Source of the DNA: Bacillus sp. BHET2
GTDB lineage: Bacteria; Bacillota; Bacilli; Bacillales; Bacillaceae_B
Reading direction: 5' to 3'
Length of the DNA stretch: 64,000 nucleotides
Assembly (NCBI RefSeq): GCF_005938125.1
Contig: NZ_VCQN01000005.1
Span: 186,001 to 250,000 of the forward strand
Numbering within the stretch: position 1 is the stretch's first letter; each line of letters starts with the position of its first letter. A model generated the notes under the pieces. The model saw only the letters and a program-made list of their open reading frames with translations. It had not been told where the DNA came from and made no database searches. The translations under genes and the position numbers were made by a program. This document shows positions 22,995 to 30,990 of the stretch, in pieces.

Positions 22995-23140
22995 TAATCA
23001 CAGTCCCTTCCTAGATATATATTCATTATATAGAACAATTTGTGTTTTATAAATAACGAAATACTAAGAAATTAAAAGAAAATTCAATTAAAAGAAAGGA
23101 AATCAACTTTTCAAGCGTAATTTTCAGAAAATACAAGACT

Positions 23141-23168
23141 TTAGACTTAAGAGATGCGTGTATATACT
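23141..23168 (+). promoter_or_regulatory. Candidate SigA promoter of the zinc-ribbon gene
   Basis: TTAGAC at 23141-23146, a 16-bp spacer, and TATACT at 23163-23168. The palindromic operator region begins about 14 bp after the -10, where a bound repressor would block elongation or initiation. Confidence 0.5.
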
Positions 23169-23181
23169 AATAACAAAGAGT

Positions 23182-23217
23182 GTTCGATAAAACGAACGTT
23201 CGTTTTCTACTGAACGA
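23182..23217. promoter_or_regulatory. Palindromic operator cluster with GTTCG half-sites
   Basis: An 18-bp perfect palindrome AAAACGAACGTTCGTTTT at 23189-23206 is flanked by GTTCGATA at 23183 and TGAACGAAA at 23211, giving four GTTCGnT-type half-sites as overlapping inverted pairs. SinR of B. subtilis binds GTTCTYT half-sites in inverted pairs, so one of the two SinR-type proteins encoded here is the obvious candidate. Confidence 0.6.
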
Positions 23218-23260
23218 AACAATATATATTTCTAATGGTACACGAAAGGAGTTAAGGAGA

Positions 23261-23455
23261 ATGTATAAAAAAATTTGCACTCGTTGTACACGCTCATCAT
23301 TTAGTAGCTCTGAGATCGGGCAATGGTTATGTCCTTCTTGCGGGTATGATTTAACTCAATCCCATTTTTATAAGGCAACAATGTACCAAAATGTTTCCCA
23401 AAAAGTCCTACCAATAAAGAATAAGATAGAAAATTATAAAAGATATGAAATTTAA
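23261..23455 (+). CDS. Small zinc-ribbon protein
   Basis: 64 residues from ATG 23261 behind AAAGGAGTTAAGGAG. Two CxxC pairs (CTRC at about 6-9 and CPSC at about 24-27) should bind one zinc ion. The remainder is basic with a Tyr/Lys-rich tail. I do not recognise the family. It sits alone between operators and the c-di-GMP riboswitch and is probably repressed through the 23182-23217 palindromes. Confidence 0.65.
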   Translation: MYKKICTRCTRSSFSSSEIGQWLCPSCGYDLTQSHFYKATMYQNVSQKVLPIKNKIENYKRYEI

Positions 23456-23621
23456 TATAATATTTTATTCGACATTTTTCTTTAAATGATTTAATAAAAA
23501 AAGAGAAAACAGTATATATTACACTCTTAAATGTAAAAAAATAGGTATATTTGTAGGAATAAGAGGGAAACATTATTGTCAGAAAAGACAAAAAACAACA
23601 CGATGTATAGATTTCTATTAG

Positions 23622-23627
23622 TATAAT
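23622..23627 (+). promoter_or_regulatory. Possible -10 element of the riboswitch transcript
   Basis: TATAAT in AGTATAATAGG lies about 30 bp upstream of the aptamer. No good -35 is found at the usual distance (CACGAT at 23599), so activation by another factor is possible. Confidence 0.4.
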
Positions 23628-23654
23628 AGGTATAGCTACATCGGAAAATGAATA

Positions 23655-23772
23655 AGTCAGATAAAGGCAAACCTATTGAAAAATAGGGACGCAAAGTCAC
23701 AGATCTACGGTAGAGATACGTTTATTAAAGGGCTTAAAAACGTATTTAAACTATGATGGCTGGATTGCCTGG
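23655..23772 (+). ncRNA. Class I cyclic di-GMP riboswitch (GEMM-I)
   Basis: The conserved aptamer pieces occur in order. GGCAAACC is at 23666-23673. The P2 hairpin CCTATTGAAAAATAGG with a GAAA tetraloop is at 23672-23687. GGGACGCAAAG is at 23686-23696. An extended P3 arm contains ATACGT/ACGTAT. The 3' strand ATGGCTGGATTGCC is at 23756-23769. These match the GEMM-I consensus that senses c-di-GMP. A weak AU-only hairpin with TTTT (near 23773-23791) follows before the ribosome site, so termination or initiation control cannot be decided. The gene controlled is the SinI-type peptide at 23805. Confidence 0.9.
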
Positions 23773-23804
23773 AATACATACATGTATTTTAGGGGGAGAT
23801 TCTA

Positions 23805-23930
23805 ATGACAAATCGTGAACTTGATCTTGAATGGCTAGAATTGATTAAACAAGCATTGGAAGCTGGAATTTCTAAGCAAGAAATCAGAGAATTTCTTGAT
23901 ACCCCATCGGGAGTAATGAAAGCAGAATAA
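23805..23930 (+). CDS. sinI: SinI-type antirepressor peptide
   Basis: 41 residues from ATG 23805 behind AGGGGGAG. The sequence LDLEWLELIKQALEAGISKQ followed by EIREFL is the SinI/SinR dimerisation helix pair: acidic-Trp start, GIS turn and EIR/FREF motif. SinI in B. subtilis sequesters SinR and releases biofilm matrix genes. It has no DNA-binding domain. Unlike the sinI-sinR tandem of B. subtilis, it faces the sinR gene (23977-24297) convergently and has its own riboswitch. Confidence 0.85.
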   Translation: MTNRELDLEWLELIKQALEAGISKQEIREFLDTPSGVMKAE

Positions 23931-23945
23931 AAAATGATTTCACAT

Positions 23946-23982
23946 AAATAAAGTCTTGCGAAAGTTTCGCAAGACTTTATTT
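23946..23982. terminator. Bidirectional terminator between sinI and sinR
   Basis: 18-bp perfect stem AAATAAAGTCTTGCGAAA / TTTCGCAAGACTTTATTT with a 1-nt centre. It overlaps the end of sinR. Confidence 0.9.
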
Positions 23983-24297
23983 ATTACCCAATTTCCATTT
24001 ATTAAATTCAATAAATTCACGGAATTGGTCTTTAGAAATACCGGAATCCATAGCTTCTTCAGCAATCTTCAGCCACTCGTGGTCAATATTTTGATCCTCT
24101 GGTTGGTCATGTAGCAAAGCGTCCATAGGAATTCCTAATGCAGATGAAACCTTTTCAAGAAATTGAATGGACGGGTTTTGTTGAAGGTTACGCTCTATAG
24201 AGCTTAAATATGATTTGGCGACACCAGCTTTTTCAGCAAGTTCAGTCATAGACATTCGCTTTTCTTGTCGATATTTCTTTACTCTTTCTCCAATCAT
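23977..24297 (-). CDS. sinR: Biofilm master repressor SinR
   Basis: 106 residues from ATG 24297 behind GTAGGTG; a GTG at 24306 is less well placed. The HTH domain MIGERVKKYRQEKRMSMTEL...AGVAKSYLSSIERNLQQNPS closely resembles B. subtilis SinR, and the C-terminal segment (IDHEWLKIAEEAMDSGISKD, then QFREFI) is the SinI-binding dimerisation domain. It is a DNA-binding repressor of matrix operons; tasA and eps genes are not in this window. It is convergent to the riboswitch-controlled sinI. Confidence 0.9.
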   Translation of the reverse strand: MIGERVKKYRQEKRMSMTELAEKAGVAKSYLSSIERNLQQNPSIQFLEKVSSALGIPMDALLHDQPEDQNIDHEWLKIAEEAMDSGISKDQFREFIEFNKWKLGNK

Positions 24298-24426
24298 TGA
24301 GCACACCTACCTAAGAACATCGTAATAAAAGAATTTTTCATGAAAGTTATAAAAAATATCCTATTATATTAATTATATCAAACAGCTAACTCTTGCTCTA
24401 GATAAAGTTTATCTAATTTCGAATCA

Positions 24427-24867
24427 TTACACCCTTGGTTTTGCCGTCACCGGAAAGCGTGGTTTGGAAATCATTTTCTCCCTGAATTCTCGAATCAATT
24501 CATCCCCAGAATACCCTTTTTGTACTAAATCATCGAGAAGTATCTCTGCATATTCATTCCGCTGTTTCTTCAATTTCCCTTCAAACATGATGCTGATATG
24601 GTCATCCATTTCTTTAATACAACGAATGGATGTCATGAAAGCAGCCGGATCATTGGCTTTATGAGAAATCACGACTTGTATCTCCAAATCTTTCTTGCTT
24701 TGTTGAGCCTTTTGAAAGAACTCGATATGTTTATTCGACAAATACGTTTCAACAAGCCACGTACTATGCCTATCTTCTTTATTAATAATCAGACCGTCCA
24801 CAATCTCAAAGTCATGCAGTTCTTCATTTTTCACAACTTGCAGTGAAATCACTTTAAAGGTTTTCAT
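24427..24867 (-). CDS. ywpF: YwpF-like protein
   Basis: 146 residues, soluble, beginning MKTFKVISLQVVKNEE and containing INKEDRHSTWLVETYLSNKH. It matches the YwpF family that lies next to ssbB in B. subtilis. Function is unknown. It is divergent from ssbB. Confidence 0.75.
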   Translation of the reverse strand: MKTFKVISLQVVKNEELHDFEIVDGLIINKEDRHSTWLVETYLSNKHIEFFQKAQQSKKDLEIQVVISHKANDPAAFMTSIRCIKEMDDHISIMFEGKLKKQRNEYAEILLDDLVQKGYSGDELIREFREKMISKPRFPVTAKPRV

Positions 24868-25134
24868 GAACGAACAACTCCCATTTAAAGGTTTTATAAA
24901 ATTATATCATAGGGGCAAATGTTTCCCTAATAAATTCACCAATGAAAAAAAGGCCGAAAGATGCAATTTCGTGTTTTTGAACAAGATTTTGATCAAAATG
25001 AGGAAAATTCACCTAGGCGAATTTGGCAAATTCAAAGGATTATTGCCTCGAATTTCGGAAATTGAGGATTTTACAAGATTTGGGTATGGTTGTAAGATGA
25101 AAACACATTAGGAGAAGGGAGGGAACGAATCCAA
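24868..25134. other. Divergent ywpF-ssbB intergenic region with three palindromes
   Basis: Perfect ATTTTGATCAAAAT at 24986-24999, near-perfect AATTCACCTAGGCGAATT at 25005-25022, and CCTCGAATTTC/GGAAATTGAGG at 25047-25068. They are spaced about 20-40 bp apart and may bind a regulator. Clear ComK boxes were not found. Confidence 0.45.
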
Positions 25135-25512
25135 TTGATAAACCAAGTGACCCTGGTGGGGAGGCTGACCAAAGATCCCGAAGCAAGAAAAACCACAGAA
25201 GGAAAATCTATCCTTAGCGTGACGGTTGCCGTAAACCGGCCCTTCAAGAATCAGCAAGGTCAAATCGATACGGACTTTGTACTTTGTACGCTATGGAATC
25301 GTGCGGCTGATAATACGGAGAAGTACTGCAGGAAAGGATCCGTGGTTGGTGTGACGGGACGCATTCAAACCCGTTATTATGACAATGATCAAGGAAAGCG
25401 GACGTATATAACCGAAGTCGTCGCTGAAAATGTTCGATTTCTGGACAGTAAGCCATCATCGTCTTCTACATCCGAACCAAGTAAGAAAGAACCAATTGAA
25501 TTGCCGTTTTAA
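25135..25512 (+). CDS. ssbB: Single-stranded DNA-binding protein SsbB
   Basis: 125 residues with an OB fold. MINQVTLVGRLTKDPEARKT is the SSB N-terminus; conserved aromatic and basic residues continue through FVLCTLWNRAADNTEKY and GSVVGVTGRIQTRYYDND. The tail is short and lacks the DDDIPF acidic tip of SsbA, although it ends EPIELPF. In B. subtilis SsbB (YwpH) protects incoming DNA during transformation. The start appears to be TTG 25135 behind AAGGGAGGGA. Confidence 0.88.
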   Translation: MINQVTLVGRLTKDPEARKTTEGKSILSVTVAVNRPFKNQQGQIDTDFVLCTLWNRAADNTEKYCRKGSVVGVTGRIQTRYYDNDQGKRTYITEVVAENVRFLDSKPSSSSTSEPSKKEPIELPF

Positions 25513-25536
25513 TATGATCAAAAAGGAGATGGTATC

Positions 25537-25710
25537 GTGGCAGCCCTGCAAGAACTTGAACAACGAATTGACAGAATGGAGAAGTTAACAGAAGACCTCA
25601 TCAAAAAAGTGGCAAGAGCCAACGTCGAAAATTTCTACTTATCCCAGCGTGTGACGGCCCTTGAACAAGGATACGATTACCCGAATCCTGTTCTAAAAAC
25701 CTCATCCTGA
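25537..25710 (+). CDS. Small coiled-coil protein, 57 residues
   Basis: From GTG 25537 behind a strong AAAAGGAGATGG site, 24 bp after ssbB. Residues 1-45 form a heptad-patterned amphipathic helix (LEQRIDRMEKLTEDLIKKVA). Unrecognised; cotranscription with ssbB suggests a link to DNA processing, which is inference only. Its short length would let automated gene callers miss it. Confidence 0.6.
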   Translation: MAALQELEQRIDRMEKLTEDLIKKVARANVENFYLSQRVTALEQGYDYPNPVLKTSS

Positions 25711-25963
25711 ATCACCCCCACCTAGAATTCTTTCCATACGAATCATCCAACCTATAAGCTTTGTCTCAAAATCCAATGGTCACCGCAACATGCCTCTGTA
25801 TTTCCTCATTAGAAATAATTATGTGTAGCAGTGAGTAAAGTAAGTGTTTTGTTCCCCTTAATGTCTTCATATTGAGCTGGTTTCCTTTTTGGGGAGGCTG
25901 GCGTTTTTTTGGTTTAGGGTACTTATTATATGAGTAAATAATAATGAATATTGTCGTTCACAA

Positions 25964-26068
25964 TTTGGCCCGAGTTTTGTGGAAAGTGGCCCGATAAAGG
26001 TTAAAAGTGGCACAATAAAATGCAGAAGTGGCCCGATAAACCCCAATAGTGGCCCAATAAATAAACAA
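25964..26068. repeat. Periodic intergenic array A (core AGTGGCCCGATAAA, exact 21-bp period)
   Basis: Units begin at 25964, 25985, 26006, 26027 and 26048: exactly 21 bp each. Core AGTGGCCC(G/A)ATAAA is conserved in the last four and degenerate in the first; the 7-bp filler is unrelated between units. Confidence 0.8.
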
Positions 26069-26149
26069 TCCAAGGTGAGTAAAGTTAATTTTACAATTAT
26101 ACTTGTAATTTATGTATAAACCACCACACTATAACCCAATTCCTAACAA

Positions 26150-26178
26150 AAAACCCCTTTCCCATAAGGAAAGAGGCA
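26150..26178 (-). terminator. Terminator of ywqA
   Basis: On the minus strand CCTCTTTCC pairs with GGGAAAGGGG around TTAT, followed by TTTTTT. Confidence 0.8.
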
Positions 26179-26189
26179 AATCAACAAAT

Positions 26190-29015
26190 CTATTCCAACA
26201 CCAACAACGATTCCAGATCGTGATCCGATAATTCGGTCACCCACTGATCGCTTCGAATGATTTCATCGTTCAATGCCTGTTTCTTCATTAACATGGCATC
26301 GATTTTTTCTTCAAGGGTACCTGAAGAGACCAATTTATGGACGTGGACGAATCGCTTCTGGCCGATCCTGTAGGCACGGTCGGTGGCCTGGTTTTCAACG
26401 GCAGGGTTCCACCAACGGTCGTAGTGGACGACGTGGTTGGCTGCAGTCAAGTTGAGTCCGGTACCGCCGGCTTTCAGTGATAACAGGAATACTGGGAATT
26501 CTCCATTTTGGAATTTCTCCACGAGTTCATCCCGTTTTCCTTTTGCCATGCTGCCGTTCAGGAATGGTACCTTAACATCGAACTCTTCTTTCATCACTTC
26601 CTGAATCATTTCCCCCATTGAAATATACTGGGTGAAGATCAGGCACGCTTCACCAGACTCCAAAGCGGTTTCGACGATATCCTTCAGCTTCTGCATCTTT
26701 TCAGAGCGGGAGAGGATTGACTTTGGATCTGGTTCTTTTAAATAAAGAGCAGGGTGATTACAAAGCTGCTTCAGCTGATTCAGCATTTGCAGAATCAACC
26801 CTTTCCGTTCAAAGCCGCTTAGTGTTTCGATTTTTGCCAGCGTATCTTTCACGAGCTGTTCATAAAGAGCTGCCTGCTCGGCAGTCAGGTGACAATACTC
26901 TTTCTGCTCGAGTTTTTCCGGAAGATTCAGTTCTACTTCAGGATCTTTCTTGGTACGACGCAATAAGAACGGTTTGATTTTCGCCTGAAGCTCTTTGACT
27001 TTTTCCTCTGATTCATCTTTTTCGATCGGCGCAATATAGTTTTTCTGGTATTGCGTGAATCCTCCAAGATAGCCGTGGTTCAGGAAGTCAAAGATCGACC
27101 AAAGCTCGGATAAACGGTTCTCCATCGGGGTTCCCGTCAATGCAATATGATGTTTCCCGCTCAACTTGCGGATGGCACGTGATTGCTTTGTATTGGCATT
27201 CTTGATGTTTTGTGCCTCATCAAGTGAGATCGAGGTCCATACGACTTCTGATAATTCGTCATAATCGATATGGGACAAACCGTAAGACGTTAGCACCACA
27301 TCGACACCTTTGATTTCCCTAGCAAAATCTTCACCTTTCGTACGGGTCGGCCCATAATGAAGATGAACCTTCAAGCCGGGTGCGAATTTCTCCAACTCTC
27401 GCTGCCAGTTTCCGAGAACGGAAGTAGGTGCGACGATCAGGGATGGAGTCTCGGGCTTTTCCGTTTCCTTCACATGTTGCAGGTACGTGATCAGCTGCAC
27501 CGTTTTTCCGAGTCCCATGTCATCAGCAAGGCAGGCGCCAAAGTTGAACTTTCGTAAGAAGAGCATCCAGCTCATCCCAAGCTGCTGATAGGGACGGAGC
27601 TCACCGATGAAGGCATGGGGAGTTTCTGTCAACGGAATCGATGACACATTCGTTAGCTGATGAATCATCTTTTTCATAGAGCGATTAAGTTCTAGTTGAA
27701 TACGAGCATATTTATAAGGATCATGCTCATCGTCCTCCGGCTCTAGATCCGATTCATCGGAATCGCGGGGAACGAGCTCCTGCTCGAGCATATCCTGGAT
27801 TGAGATCCCTTCCTGCTTCGCTTTTGTCATCATTTGCTGAATCCGGCGAATCATGGCAGGATCCAGTTTCATCCACTGACCGCGGATTTTCACCAAACGG
27901 CGCTGATTATCGACGAGTTGATTAAAGTCATCCTCGTTCAGGTCGACTCCGTTCATGGATAGACGCCAGTCGAAATCGAGCATGGCATTCAAGCCGACGA
28001 AGGATTTACGATAGCTTGTGTCCGTGTTTTTAAGCTTGGCTTTGACCATCACTTGCGCATCCTTCATTGCTTCCCACCACGATGGCAGGAGGATTTCAAT
28101 GTCTAAGTCGATCAGTTTCTCACTAAGGACCGATAAAAAGTCCCAGGCATCATGCTCACCGAGAGTCGTCCGGAGGGAGCCATCCGCATCACGGAGAATC
28201 GGCAACATCTTCATCCAGCGTTCCTGTTCTTCCGATACGTCTGGCAAATGTTTTTTCCAGGAAGGGGGGACGGTGTCTTCTGATAAGGACACGATCTTAC
28301 TCGTTTTCATCCGGTCACGTAGAATCGTTTCAAGTTCCCAGGACTCATCCTCATCAAGAGGTTCAGAAATCCGGAGCCCCATCGAAAATGGGAGTTCGTC
28401 ATCAGAACCTGCAATCCAATCACTCCAGCGCTTCTCATCGAAATACGCATCCAGCTCCTCAGACGTAAGCGTACTTTCCTTCAACTTCTGGATCCGCTTC
28501 ATCGCACTCGATCCACCGGAAGCCATCGCCTCATTCAACGCACCCTGAAACCAGTTTTCTGTTAAATTTTTGAGGGACGGACCTCCATTAGGCAGCTCTT
28601 CCTCCCAAAACTCTTCGTTGAAATTCGACCAGACTTCATCAGGGATATGGTACTGCAATCCTTTTTCCTGCCATTCTTCGAACCTTGGGAGCCAACGGCC
28701 TGCTTCCACCGCTTCGTAAATGACAGGGGCAATCGCAATGCATGCTTGCCCGGTTTCATCCCAGTCCCACTGGATCATGCTGCTAAAATGTTCGCCTGCA
28801 AGGAGGGTCAGAAACTGCCACTCCGTCACAGGGATTCCGTTGCCGTCATCCTGAAGAAGGGTCCCGTAGTAGCTCTCTTCATGCCAAAGGAACAGCTGGC
28901 CCTTCCAATCTTTTGTCGGCAGAAGTTCTCCTTCGTCGTTTTCCGCAGTAATGAAGAAACGGTCTTCATATTCAGTTGTATGGACATTGATTTTTACGGA
29001 AGACAGTTTAAGCAT
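26190..29015 (-). CDS. ywqA: SNF2-family helicase YwqA
   Basis: 941 residues. The N-terminal half (about 1-440) is a SNF2-associated accessory region. The C-terminal half is a Swi2/Snf2 ATPase: motif I ADDMGLGKTVQ (about 498-508), motif II SLDEAQNIKN, motif III TGTPMENRLSELW, and motif VI WWNPAVENQATDRAYRIGQ. It is an ATP-dependent DNA translocase, probably acting in DNA repair or restart with its SWIM-domain partner YwqB; the two genes overlap by 8 bp. A GAGGGACGGACCTCC copy lies inside the gene (28572-28586), encoding NGGPSLKN on the opposite strand to the repeat. Confidence 0.92.
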   Translation of the reverse strand: MLKLSSVKINVHTTEYEDRFFITAENDEGELLPTKDWKGQLFLWHEESYYGTLLQDDGNGIPVTEWQFLTLLAGEHFSSMIQWDWDETGQACIAIAPVIYEAVEAGRWLPRFEEWQEKGLQYHIPDEVWSNFNEEFWEEELPNGGPSLKNLTENWFQGALNEAMASGGSSAMKRIQKLKESTLTSEELDAYFDEKRWSDWIAGSDDELPFSMGLRISEPLDEDESWELETILRDRMKTSKIVSLSEDTVPPSWKKHLPDVSEEQERWMKMLPILRDADGSLRTTLGEHDAWDFLSVLSEKLIDLDIEILLPSWWEAMKDAQVMVKAKLKNTDTSYRKSFVGLNAMLDFDWRLSMNGVDLNEDDFNQLVDNQRRLVKIRGQWMKLDPAMIRRIQQMMTKAKQEGISIQDMLEQELVPRDSDESDLEPEDDEHDPYKYARIQLELNRSMKKMIHQLTNVSSIPLTETPHAFIGELRPYQQLGMSWMLFLRKFNFGACLADDMGLGKTVQLITYLQHVKETEKPETPSLIVAPTSVLGNWQRELEKFAPGLKVHLHYGPTRTKGEDFAREIKGVDVVLTSYGLSHIDYDELSEVVWTSISLDEAQNIKNANTKQSRAIRKLSGKHHIALTGTPMENRLSELWSIFDFLNHGYLGGFTQYQKNYIAPIEKDESEEKVKELQAKIKPFLLRRTKKDPEVELNLPEKLEQKEYCHLTAEQAALYEQLVKDTLAKIETLSGFERKGLILQMLNQLKQLCNHPALYLKEPDPKSILSRSEKMQKLKDIVETALESGEACLIFTQYISMGEMIQEVMKEEFDVKVPFLNGSMAKGKRDELVEKFQNGEFPVFLLSLKAGGTGLNLTAANHVVHYDRWWNPAVENQATDRAYRIGQKRFVHVHKLVSSGTLEEKIDAMLMKKQALNDEIIRSDQWVTELSDHDLESLLVLE
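28572..28586 (+). repeat. REP-like core copy inside ywqA
   Basis: GAGGGACGGACCTCC, in frame on the antisense strand. It is the only coding copy oriented against its gene. The protein reads GGPSL here. Confidence 0.8.
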
Positions 29016-30651
29016 CGATTAACTTACCCTTTCTGCACTCTTCTTGGAACGCTCGTAATCGCTTGTATTTATTCAGAATAAAGGTTAGATACACGTCCCA
29101 TTTATCTGTTTTCTTCGTTTTTTTATAAATCGTACGGATCTTCTTCATGTAGCGAACTGCGAGTTTGTAGCTATCACGATTCTTCTGATCAATCGCTGCC
29201 ATCACGCCAGTATAATAGATAGGAAGAGCGAGCTCCGGTGCTTCCTTCGTCACATCCCTGAGTCCCATACCTTCCATTTCCGCGATGCTGTAATTCATAT
29301 ATTTTTGCAACTCGACCCATTCTCGGTAAGCTTTCGCGCTAATGAGATACTCATTGTATGAGAAGAAGCTGTACGGAAGCATGGAAAGAAGAAGCTCATT
29401 CACAAGTGCACTGTCCTTTTCCATCAGCCAATCCATCGGTAAAATCCGCACAAACCAGCGCACGAATCGAGTCGCTTCATAGTAGTCGAGGGTTTCAATA
29501 TGTGCCGTCAACCTTGATAAGATGTTGCGGACTAAGAAGAACCCTACTTCATAACGCTTCCCTACGAAAAATTTACGGAGCCAGAATTCACTAAATGCAA
29601 CAAGTTCTGTACCAAGCTCATCAACCACTTTACCCGCTTTGTCCAAATCCTCGAGGAGTAAATATTGATGGAGGAGCGCGACGCTGTAAAAGACAGAATC
29701 ATGTTCACGATCCTCCTCTAAGCGGGCAACCTCTTCGCGACGCCACGACTTCTGCTTAAACAAGTAATACCATAGGAAGCGGTACACTTCAGCTTTCATC
29801 AACGTACTATTCTCTTTGGAATCACTCATCTCAATCGTCTGCTTTTTCAAAAAAGCTATATACGGATCAAAACTGAAAGGCATGGCATGAATCGATAGCT
29901 TCTCGACGGCATCTTCCATTTCACCCAACAAGAAATCATACATGCTATACTGTTCCCGGCTCAGCGCCACATTTCTTTTTTGTAAAAAAAAATCGATGTG
30001 AATCGAGAGATAAAAGGTTGCAAACAGCTGATAAAGAGGCTTCCATTCCCGTTCGAATGGGGCTTCCTTCATGTATCTTTTCGTTATATTTTGTACGAGT
30101 ACATCCATTAAATAGGGCTGTCTTTCAAGTGACTCCAAGTCTTCCTGCTTCAGAAGGGAGTCAAAGAATTGCCACCATTCCTCAGGCGTGTTGCCCCGCG
30201 TTTTCCGTTCGTTTAGTAAATCACTTGCCTTGCGGAGAGCCCCTGAACTGCTGTGCTTTTTCAACAGATCATCCAAAGACTGGGATTCCTGACTTGAAGA
30301 CTGAGACTGGCTCCGCCAATTCTGAATCCACTCACTAACCCGTCCAACTTTGTTGTATAGCATAAAAAAGGTCGCCATTTGATGCCGGCACCAGCTATTA
30401 TTAGGACACGAGCATTTGCTTAAAAGCGGGAACGATAAATTCAGTTCCAGGGAGACAGGGGTCACATCCTGCACATCCGCTGTCACTTCTTCATCCCGTA
30501 CCTTCACGTTTGAAACCAGATTCTGACGGAACAACAGAAGGCCCTTCGAAACGACATTCTTGCTCTCATCCTGATTCGGGTCAAGCATACCCTGTATCGA
30601 CTGACTCATGGGAAGTAACTTATCCTTCAACTCCTGAATACGAATCGACAT
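29008..30651 (-). CDS. ywqB: SWIM zinc-finger protein YwqB
   Basis: 547 residues from ATG 30651 behind GGAGAGGTTGG; longer upstream in-frame sequence lacks a ribosome site and passes through array B-type DNA. The SWIM motif is visible near residues 75-90: SKCSCPNNSWCRHQMA (CxC then CxH). The rest is helical with no further motif that I recognise. SWIM proteins bind DNA or partner proteins; linkage to the SNF2 helicase is conserved in Bacillus and implies joint action. Confidence 0.85.
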   Translation of the reverse strand: MSIRIQELKDKLLPMSQSIQGMLDPNQDESKNVVSKGLLLFRQNLVSNVKVRDEEVTADVQDVTPVSLELNLSFPLLSKCSCPNNSWCRHQMATFFMLYNKVGRVSEWIQNWRSQSQSSSQESQSLDDLLKKHSSSGALRKASDLLNERKTRGNTPEEWWQFFDSLLKQEDLESLERQPYLMDVLVQNITKRYMKEAPFEREWKPLYQLFATFYLSIHIDFFLQKRNVALSREQYSMYDFLLGEMEDAVEKLSIHAMPFSFDPYIAFLKKQTIEMSDSKENSTLMKAEVYRFLWYYLFKQKSWRREEVARLEEDREHDSVFYSVALLHQYLLLEDLDKAGKVVDELGTELVAFSEFWLRKFFVGKRYEVGFFLVRNILSRLTAHIETLDYYEATRFVRWFVRILPMDWLMEKDSALVNELLLSMLPYSFFSYNEYLISAKAYREWVELQKYMNYSIAEMEGMGLRDVTKEAPELALPIYYTGVMAAIDQKNRDSYKLAVRYMKKIRTIYKKTKKTDKWDVYLTFILNKYKRLRAFQEECRKGKLIDA

Positions 30652-30774
30652 CAACCAACCTCTCCAATCTATAAAATCGCATTCTTTTATTATAACGCAA
30701 AAGGAGGGGGAAAAGGAATATGTGGGGTGGGTAAGTGGTGGAAGAGGATATAGGGATTTGTCGAAATGTGCGGG

Positions 30775-30787
30775 GGTGCCAGGCACC
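30775..30787. repeat. GGTGCCAGGCACC palindrome
   Basis: A 13-nt palindrome of a short type that I recognise as dispersed in Bacillus-group genomes. Only one copy was seen in this window. Confidence 0.45.
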
Positions 30788-30827
30788 AGGTTGGGAGTTG
30801 GAGCCTGACCGGGAGGCGGTGATGTGA

Positions 30828-30950
30828 AGTTGATAATAAAATGTTAAAGTCGATAATAAGTGAGGCTAAGTCGATAATATAGGAAGAAAGTCGATAATAA
30901 ATAGCTCCAACTCGATAATAAAACCCGAAAAGTCGATAATAAATCCTCGG
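30828..30950. repeat. Periodic intergenic array B (core AGTCGATAATAAA)
   Basis: Six units begin at 30828, 30848, 30869, 30889, 30910 and 30931 (spacings 20, 21, 20, 21, 21). The 11-13 nt core AGTCGATAATAAA is nearly invariant; the filler is unrelated. Confidence 0.85.
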
Positions 30951-30990
30951 GACCACTTCTTCACCCGTTGAAAACGACCCAATCACACCC

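Larger units (their letters stand above)
25711..26189. other. Convergent intergenic region with no gene
   Basis: No convincing coding sequence. It contains periodic array A (25964-26068) and the ywqA terminator. The frame through the array on the minus strand reads as a seven-residue repeat (FIGPLL-type), an automatic result of the 21-bp period. Confidence 0.6.
30652..30990. other. Intergenic region upstream of ywqB
   Basis: No gene. It contains a 13-bp palindrome GGTGCCAGGCACC (30775-30787) and periodic array B (30828-30950). Confidence 0.6.

Noticed and set aside
24868..25134. ComK boxes upstream of ssbB
   Set aside because: Only imperfect AAAA-N5-TTTT matches were found, with no correct dimer spacing.
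25867..26073. Minus-strand frame with a seven-residue repeat FIGPLL
   Set aside because: It is an automatic by-product of the exact 21-bp spacing of array A; it has no ribosome site and most conservation is in the DNA core.
27591..27602. GGGACGGAGCTC in ywqA as another repeat copy
   Set aside because: It encodes the conserved SNF2 motif ELRPYQQ and has an internal mismatch, so it is probably coincidence.
30690..30986. Minus-strand frame rich in YYRL repeats through array B
   Set aside because: Unit spacing alternates 20/21 bp, which breaks frame, so the array is not built as a protein repeat.
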